Source: Streptomyces sp. NBC_01478 (lineage in GTDB: Bacteria; Actinomycetota; Actinomycetes; Streptomycetales; Streptomycetaceae). From it: DNA of 64,000 bases. A program made the position numbers and the translations under genes. The stretch covers positions 2,647,501 through 2,711,500 of the forward strand of contig NZ_CP109444.1 of assembly GCF_036227225.1 (NCBI RefSeq), in the 5' to 3' direction. Shown piece by piece: positions 59,201 to 64,000 of this stretch (within the stretch, counting starts at the first letter, position 1; each line of letters opens with the position of its first letter). A model generated the notes under the pieces. It worked only from the letters and a program-made list of their open reading frames with translations, searched no databases and had not been told where the DNA came from.

Positions 59201-60046
59201 TCAGAGCAGCGCGGCGCGCGGGCCGTCGGGCTGCTGCAGTCGCCGCTCCAGGATCGAGCGGGCGATCTCGGAGGACTCGTCGTCGGTGAGCCGGCGGAAG
59301 CCGTCCTCGGTGATCACGGTGACGATCGGGTAGATCCGGCGGGCGACATCGGGACCACCGGTCGCCGAGTCGTCGTCGGCCGCGTCGTAGAGCGCCTGGA
59401 CCACCAGGGTCGTGGCCTCGGCCTCGGTCAACTGGTCGTGGAAGAGCTTCTTCATGGCGCCCCGCGCGAACACCGAACCGGAACCGGTGGCCGCGTAGCC
59501 GAGCTCCTGGGAACGGCCGCCCGTCACGTCGTAGGAGAAGATGCGGCCGATGCCGCGGTCCACGTCGAAACCGGCGAAGAGCGGGACCACGGCGAGGCCC
59601 TGCATGGCCATGCCGAGGTTGGAACGGATCATCGTGGACAGTCGGTTCGCCTTGCCCTCCAGGGAGAGTTGGGCGCCTTCGACCTTCTCGAAGTGCTCCA
59701 GCTCCAACTGGAAGAGCTTGACCATCTCGACGGCGAGTCCGGCGGTGCCGGCGATGCCGACGGCCGAGTACTCGTCCGCGGGGAACACCTTCTCGATGTC
59801 CCGCTGCGCGATGACATTGCCCATGGTGGCCCGGCGGTCACCGGCGAGCACCACGCCACCGGGGAACGTGACGGCGACGATCGTCGTGCCGTGCGGGGCC
59901 TCGATGACGCCCTGGGTGGGCGGCAGTTGCCGGTTGCCCGGGAGCATCGCCGGCTGGTGGTCTGCGAGGAAGTCCATGAAGGACGACGACCCGGGCGTCA
60001 GGAAGGCAGATGGCAGACGCCCGGTGCTACGAGTGTTGGCTTCCAC
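59201..60046 (-). CDS. prcB: Proteasome beta subunit (catalytic)
   Basis: Threonine protease of the inner proteasome rings, 281 residues. A propeptide of 53 residues ends at His-Gly; the mature N-terminal Thr54 starts [20 protein letters not shown], with the catalytic Asp and Lys (GDRRATMGN, where Arg/Lys is positioned as in PrcB) downstream. Autocleavage before Thr54 activates the enzyme. GTG 60046 has GGAAGG upstream. The first 49 bp overlap the 3' end of the endonuclease VII-like ORF in another frame. Confidence 0.95.
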   Translation of the reverse strand: MEANTRSTGRLPSAFLTPGSSSFMDFLADHQPAMLPGNRQLPPTQGVIEAPHGTTIVAVTFPGGVVLAGDRRATMGNVIAQRDIEKVFPADEYSAVGIAGTAGLAVEMVKLFQLELEHFEKVEGAQLSLEGKANRLSTMIRSNLGMAMQGLAVVPLFAGFDVDRGIGRIFSYDVTGGRSQELGYAATGSGSVFARGAMKKLFHDQLTEAEATTLVVQALYDAADDDSATGGPDVARRIYPIVTVITEDGFRRLTDDESSEIARSILERRLQQPDGPRAALL

Positions 60047-60324
60047 GAGGATCCTTCCAAGTAGGCGGCAGCCCGACGAACAGCGTCGGGATCATCTCCC
60101 AACTTGCCGATGGCCGAATTGCAGTTGAAGCACAGTACGCCACGGACCCTACCCGTCTCGTGGCAGTGATCCACATGAATGGCGGAGGCATTCCCGGGCC
60201 GCTCCGAACAGGGCCGGCGCTCCCGAAATCGCACGCGATTCGTGCGCTCGAATACGAAGACTGCGCGCGGCTTGGACTCGCCGCACCGCACGCAGCACTT
60301 CAGCTTCGACTCGCCCGCCACCAC
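59998..60324 (-). CDS. Endonuclease VII-like HNH protein within the proteasome operon
   Basis: Protein of 108 residues. The C-terminal half has the recombination endonuclease VII signature [20 protein letters not shown] and [18 protein letters not shown]. The first zinc pair may be CVRC near residue 11; the usual second knuckle before the DHxH motif is reduced to one Cys (RPCSERPG), so zinc binding could be altered. GTG start 60324. It overlaps prcB by 49 bp and lies 38 bp after pup. As I recall a gene here is conserved in Streptomyces. No phage genes surround it, so a chromosomal role is likely but unknown. Confidence 0.78.
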   Translation of the reverse strand: MVAGESKLKCCVRCGESKPRAVFVFERTNRVRFRERRPCSERPGNASAIHVDHCHETGRVRGVLCFNCNSAIGKLGDDPDAVRRAAAYLEGSSWKPTLVAPGVCHLPS

Positions 60325-60362
60325 GCCACTCCGTTCACCTTCGAAGCGAAGGGTGGAGCGGC

Positions 60363-60581
60363 CTACTGGCCGCCCTTCTGGACGAAGGAGCGCACGAAGT
60401 CCTCGGCGTTCTCCTCGAGGACGTCGTCGATCTCGTCCAGAACCGAGTCGACATCGTCGCTCAGCTTCTCGTGGCGCTCCTTGAGGTCGTCGGTCGCCTG
60501 AGCTTCCTCGACCTGCTCCTCGACCTCCTCCGTGGAGCGCGTCGCCTTCTGCTGTCCGCCGCCGGTGTCCTTGGTCGCCAT
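60363..60581 (-). CDS. pup: Prokaryotic ubiquitin-like protein Pup
   Basis: Disordered tag protein of 72 residues: MATKDTGGGQQKATRSTEEV at the start, two acidic helical stretches that bind the ATPase coiled coil (EEVEEQVEEAQATDDLKERH and DDVDSVLDEIDDVLEENAED), then FVRSFVQKGGQ. The terminal Gln means it must be deamidated by Dop before PafA can use it. The ATG at 60581 gives the normal N-terminus. Confidence 0.97.
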   Translation of the reverse strand: MATKDTGGGQQKATRSTEEVEEQVEEAQATDDLKERHEKLSDDVDSVLDEIDDVLEENAEDFVRSFVQKGGQ

Positions 60582-60736
60582 AACCCTCACCCCGCTCGGT
60601 TCGACGTTCTTGATCAGACCCTACAAGCAGGGTCCGACATCGGCCCCGCAGTTCCTACAACGTACGGCGGCCACCTCGATGATTCCCGGCCACCGGACAT
60701 TCCACCCTGTCCGGCGCCCGGAACCCGAGGGTCCTG

Positions 60737-62248
60737 TCAGCCGCCCGACAGGACCCTGACCAGGTCTTCCGCCGTACGACAGCGGTCAAGGAGCTCCTTG
60801 ACGTGATTACGCGTTCCGCGAAGCGGTTCCAGGGTTGGGACCCGCTGGAGCGAGTCCCGGCCCGGGAGGTCGAAGATCACGGAGTCCCAGGAGGCCGCCG
60901 CGACGTCGTCGGCGTACTGCTCCAGGCAGCGTCCGCGGAAGTACGCGCGCGTGTCCTCCGGAGGCGTCGTACGCGCCCGCTCGACCGTGTCCTCGTCCAA
61001 CAGGCGCTTGATGCGGCCGCGGGCCACCAGGCGGTTGTAGAGGCCCTTCTCGGCCCGTACGTCCGCGTACTGGAGGTCGACCAACTGCAGCCGGGCCGCG
61101 TCCCAGTCGAGGCCGTCACGGCGCCGGTAGCCCTCCATGAGCTCCCGCTTGGCGACCCAGTCCAGTTCGCCGGCCAGGCTCATCGGGTCGTTCTCCAGAC
61201 GGTTGAGCGTGTCCTCCCAGCGGGCCAGGACGTCCTTGGTCTGGTCGTCCGCGTCGGAGCCGTAGCGCTCCTCGACGTATTTGCGGGACAGCTCGAAGTA
61301 CTCCATCTGAAGCTGGACCGCGGTGAGGGTCCGGCCGCTGCGGAGGGTGACCAGGCGCTTGAGGGTGGGGTCGTGGGAGACCTGGTGGAGGGTGCGGACC
61401 GGCTGGTCCACGGCCAGGTCGACAGCGATGAAGCCGTCCTCGATCATGGAGAGGACCAGCGCGGTCGTGCCGAGTTTGAGGTAGGTCGAGATCTCGGAGA
61501 GGTTCGCGTCGCCGATGATCACGTGCAGCCTGCGGTACTTCTCGGCGTCCGCGTGCGGTTCGTCGCGGGTGTTGATGATCGGGCGCTTGAGGGTGGTCTC
61601 CAGACCGACCTCGACCTCGAAGTAGTCGGCGCGCTGGCTGAGCTGGAAGCCGTGCTCGTGCCCGTCCTGGCCGATGCCGACGCGGCCCGCTCCGGTGACG
61701 ACCTGCCGGGAGACGAAGAAGGGCGTCAGGTGGCGCACGATGTCCGAGAAGGGGGTCTCCCGCTTCATCAGGTAGTTCTCGTGCGTGCCGTACGAGGCGC
61801 CCTTGTTGTCGGTGTTGTTCTTGTAGAGGTGGATCGGCTGGGCGCCCGGGAGTTGGGCCGCGCGCTCGGCGGCCTCCGCCATGATGCGCTCGCCGGCCTT
61901 GTCCCACAGGACGGCGTCCATGGGGTTGGTTACTTCCGGGGAGCTGTACTCCGGGTGTGCGTGGTCGACGTAGAGCCGTGCGCCGTTGGTGAGGATGACA
62001 TTGGCGAGGCCGATGTCCTCGTCGGTGAGCTGGCTGGAGTCGGCGGCCTCCCGGGCGAGGTCGAAGCCTCGCGCGTCCCGCAGCGGATTCTCCTCCTCGA
62101 AGTCCCAGCGGGCCCGCCGGGCCCGGTGCATCGCCGCCGCGTAGGCGTTGACGATCTGGGACGAGGTGAGCATGGCATTGGCGTTGGGGTGGCCGGGGAC
62201 GGAGATCCCGTACTCCGTCTCGATGCCCATTACTCGCCGTACGGTCAT
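60737..62248 (-). CDS. dop: Deamidase/depupylase of Pup (Dop)
   Basis: Paralogue of PafA, 503 residues, same fold, converting the Pup C-terminal Gln to Glu and removing Pup from proteins. The N-terminus [20 protein letters not shown] with [17 protein letters not shown] is Dop-type and continues into an insertion (about 40-75) that PafA lacks. [35 protein letters not shown] and [20 protein letters not shown] match PafA's active-site segments. Upstream of pup by 155 bp on the same strand. Confidence 0.96.
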   Translation of the reverse strand: MTVRRVMGIETEYGISVPGHPNANAMLTSSQIVNAYAAAMHRARRARWDFEEENPLRDARGFDLAREAADSSQLTDEDIGLANVILTNGARLYVDHAHPEYSSPEVTNPMDAVLWDKAGERIMAEAAERAAQLPGAQPIHLYKNNTDNKGASYGTHENYLMKRETPFSDIVRHLTPFFVSRQVVTGAGRVGIGQDGHEHGFQLSQRADYFEVEVGLETTLKRPIINTRDEPHADAEKYRRLHVIIGDANLSEISTYLKLGTTALVLSMIEDGFIAVDLAVDQPVRTLHQVSHDPTLKRLVTLRSGRTLTAVQLQMEYFELSRKYVEERYGSDADDQTKDVLARWEDTLNRLENDPMSLAGELDWVAKRELMEGYRRRDGLDWDAARLQLVDLQYADVRAEKGLYNRLVARGRIKRLLDEDTVERARTTPPEDTRAYFRGRCLEQYADDVAAASWDSVIFDLPGRDSLQRVPTLEPLRGTRNHVKELLDRCRTAEDLVRVLSGG

Positions 62249-62450
62249 GCGGCCCTCCTTGCCCGGCGGCGCCCTCGGTCGGGGGCACCGCTCAAGTACC
62301 GCTGGCGCTCCGGTGCGTGTGCGGTGCCCGTCCCCGCACTGCGCGACTCGGCGGTACCGAAGAGCCTAGAACGGCTTTGCGCTGGTGGGGAGATCATTTG
62401 CGTCATTGCCTCGCGCGCCCCTTGTTGCGGTCATGGCCTGAAAAGCAGTC

Positions 62451-62483
62451 GGCTGCGGGTACCCGCCGTGGGCACCCGCAGCC
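62451..62483 (-). terminator. Terminator after the proteasomal ATPase gene
   Basis: 10-bp perfect stem GGCTGCGGGT / ACCCGCAGCC with a 13-nt loop, 10 bp past the ATPase stop; TTTT follows about 6 nt later on the minus strand. Confidence 0.8.
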
Positions 62484-62493
62484 GCCCTGTTCT

Positions 62494-64000
62494 TTACAGG
62501 TACTGACCGGTGTTCGCCACCGTGTCGATGGAGCGTCCGGTGTCCGCGCCCTGCTTCCCGGTGATGAGCGTACGGATGTAGACGATCCGTTCGCCCTTCT
62601 TTCCGGAGATCCGGGCCCAGTCGTCGGGGTTGGTGGTGTTGGGCAGGTCCTCGTTCTCCTTGAACTCGTCCACGCACGCCTGGAGGAGGTGCGAGACGCG
62701 GATGCCCTTCTGCTTCTGGTCGAGGAAGTCCTTGATGGCCATCTTCTTGGCCCGGCCCACGATGTTCTCGATCATGGCGCCGGAGTTGAAGTCCTTGAAG
62801 TAGAGGACTTCCTTGTCACCGTTGGCGTAGGTGACCTCCAGGAAGCGGTTCTCCTCGGATTCCGTGTACATGTGTTCCACTGCCGTCTGGATCATGCTCT
62901 GGACGGTGGTGGTCTTGTCGCCGTTGTGCTCGCCGACGTCGTCGGGGTGGAGCGGGAGGCGCTCGGTGAGGTACTTGGCGAAGATGTCCTTGGCGGCCTC
63001 GGCGTCGGGACGCTCGATCTTGATCTTCACGTCCAGGCGGCCGGGGCGCAGGATGGCGGGGTCGATCATGTCCTCGCGGTTCGAGGCGCCGATGACGACC
63101 ACGTTCTGCAGGCCTTCCACACCGTCGATCTCGGCGAGGAGCTGGGGGACGATGGTGTTCTCCACGTCCGAGCTGACACCGGAACCGCGGGTGCGGAAGA
63201 GGGACTCCATCTCGTCGAAGAAGACGATGACGGGGGTGCCCTCGCTGGCCTTCTCACGAGCACGCTGGAAGACCAGGCGGATCTGCCGCTCGGTCTCACC
63301 GACGTACTTGTTGAGGAGCTCGGGACCCTTGATGTTGAGGAAGAAGCTCTTGCCGGTGGCCTGGCCGGTGACCTCGGCGACCTTTTTGGCCAGCGAGTTG
63401 GCGACGGCCTTGGCGATGAGCGTCTTTCCGCATCCGGGAGGCCCGTACAGCAGGACGCCCTTGGGCGGCCGCAGTTCGTGCTCCTTGAAGAGGTCGGGGT
63501 AGAGGTACGGCAGTTCGACCGCGTCGCGGATCATCTCGATCTGGCCGCCCAGACCGCCGATCTGCTCGTAGCCGATGTCGGGGACCTCTTCGAGGACGAG
63601 CTCCTCGACCTCGCTCTTCGGGACGATCTCGTAGACGTAGCCGGATCGGGGTTCGAGCAGCAGGGCGTCGCCGGGGCGGATGGTGATGTCCAGCAGCGGC
63701 TCGGCGAGCCGCACCACCCGCTCCTCGTCGGTGTGCCCCACCACGAGGGCGCGTTCGCCGTCCTCAAGGATCTCCTTGAGGGTGACGATGTCGCCGACGC
63801 GCTCGTACTCCATGGCCTCGACCACGTTGAGCGCTTCGTTGAGCATTACTTCCTGGCCGCGGCGGAGCTCTTCGAGTTCCACGCTTGGGCTGACGTTCAC
63901 CCGGAGTTTGCGACCGCCGGTGAAGATGTCCGCTGTGCCGTCCTCGTTGGCCACGAGGAAGACACCGAAGCCGGCCGGCGGCTGTGCGAGCCGGTCGACT
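62494..64000 (-). CDS. arc: Proteasomal AAA+ ATPase (ARC/Mpa), 5' end outside window
   Basis: Hexameric unfoldase that binds pupylated proteins and feeds them into the 20S core. The window holds the C-terminal 500 or so residues; the frame is still open at base 64000, upstream of the first internal Met. Oligonucleotide-binding interdomains (about the first 120 visible residues) are followed by the AAA module: Walker [16 protein letters not shown], Walker [13 protein letters not shown], second region of homology RPGRLDVKI. The C-terminus Gln-Tyr-Leu is the docking tail that opens the PrcA gate. The coiled coil lies outside the window. Confidence 0.96.
   Translation of the reverse strand, partial: VDRLAQPPAGFGVFLVANEDGTADIFTGGRKLRVNVSPSVELEELRRGQEVMLNEALNVVEAMEYERVGDIVTLKEILEDGERALVVGHTDEERVVRLAEPLLDITIRPGDALLLEPRSGYVYEIVPKSEVEELVLEEVPDIGYEQIGGLGGQIEMIRDAVELPYLYPDLFKEHELRPPKGVLLYGPPGCGKTLIAKAVANSLAKKVAEVTGQATGKSFFLNIKGPELLNKYVGETERQIRLVFQRAREKASEGTPVIVFFDEMESLFRTRGSGVSSDVENTIVPQLLAEIDGVEGLQNVVVIGASNREDMIDPAILRPGRLDVKIKIERPDAEAAKDIFAKYLTERLPLHPDDVGEHNGDKTTTVQSMIQTAVEHMYTESEENRFLEVTYANGDKEVLYFKDFNSGAMIENIVGRAKKMAIKDFLDQKQKGIRVSHLLQACVDEFKENEDLPNTTNPDDWARISGKKGERIVYIRTLITGKQGADTGRSIDTVANTGQYL

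Noticed and set aside
1..64000. tRNA genes, riboswitches, insertion sequences or prophage
   Set aside because: No cloverleaf, transposase, integrase or phage structural gene was recognised; the endonuclease VII-like ORF is isolated and lies in a conserved operon.

Overview
The window is chromosomal DNA of a Streptomyces. Evidence: very high G+C with strong third-position bias, GTG/TTG starts and GTGA/ATGA stop-start overlaps, a conservon, a pup-proteasome locus, and a gene order that (from memory) follows the S. coelicolor core from pheT to the proteasomal ATPase gene. There are no phages, insertion sequences, integrases, rRNA or tRNA genes. Most of it is conserved core chromosome, with accessory metabolic cassettes and repeats between. 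Both ends cut a gene: pheT on the left, the Mpa/ARC ATPase gene on the right.

Layout. 1-6.5 kb, minus strand: infC-rpmI-rplT, an RNA methyltransferase, an orphan PAS histidine kinase, pheS-pheT. infC appears to start at AUC behind an attenuator-like leader. 6.5-15.2 kb: a DUF1844 protein, an SseB-domain protein, an exported serine hydrolase, then a translationally coupled pair (membrane-anchored subtilase of mycosin type plus a 1212-residue Pro/Ser-rich membrane protein whose gene carries a 93-bp periodic array), and a PLP-dependent deaminase/aldolase. 15.2-20.9 kb: a glutamylation catabolic cassette (short-chain dehydrogenase, aldehyde dehydrogenase, GlnA4-type ligase, FadR-type regulator, gamma-glutamyl hydrolase) followed by a tandem array of six ~76-bp units. 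20.9-33.4 kb: LysR regulator/TDT exporter, a metal-receptor protein with a cupin regulator, a betaine-type ABC importer, a 5'-3' exonuclease, an iron-boxed siderophore-interacting protein, an APC permease, an excalibur protein and a pseudouridine synthase.

33.4-38 kb: a conservon matching the rar operon (kinase, roadblock, DUF742, GTPase, cytochrome P450 without ExxR). 38.2-45.7 kb: a TetR regulator divergent from two DUF1989 proteins, a biotin-dependent urea/guanidine carboxylase and allophanate hydrolase. The palindrome in front of this operon recurs in front of the APC permease 9 kb away, so the permease, regulator and catabolic genes probably form one regulon, more likely for guanidine than urea.

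45.7-64 kb: the pup-proteasome region and its usual actinobacterial neighbours: HelY helicase, tatC, tatA, pafC, pafB, two FKBP prolyl isomerases, pafA, an MFS/LacI pair, prcA, prcB, an endonuclease VII-like ORF overlapping prcB, pup, dop and the ATPase. Pup is 72 residues ending in Gly-Gly-Gln, so Dop deamidation is required before PafA conjugation; pupylated substrates are unfolded by the ATPase, which ends in Gln-Tyr-Leu, into the PrcAB chamber.
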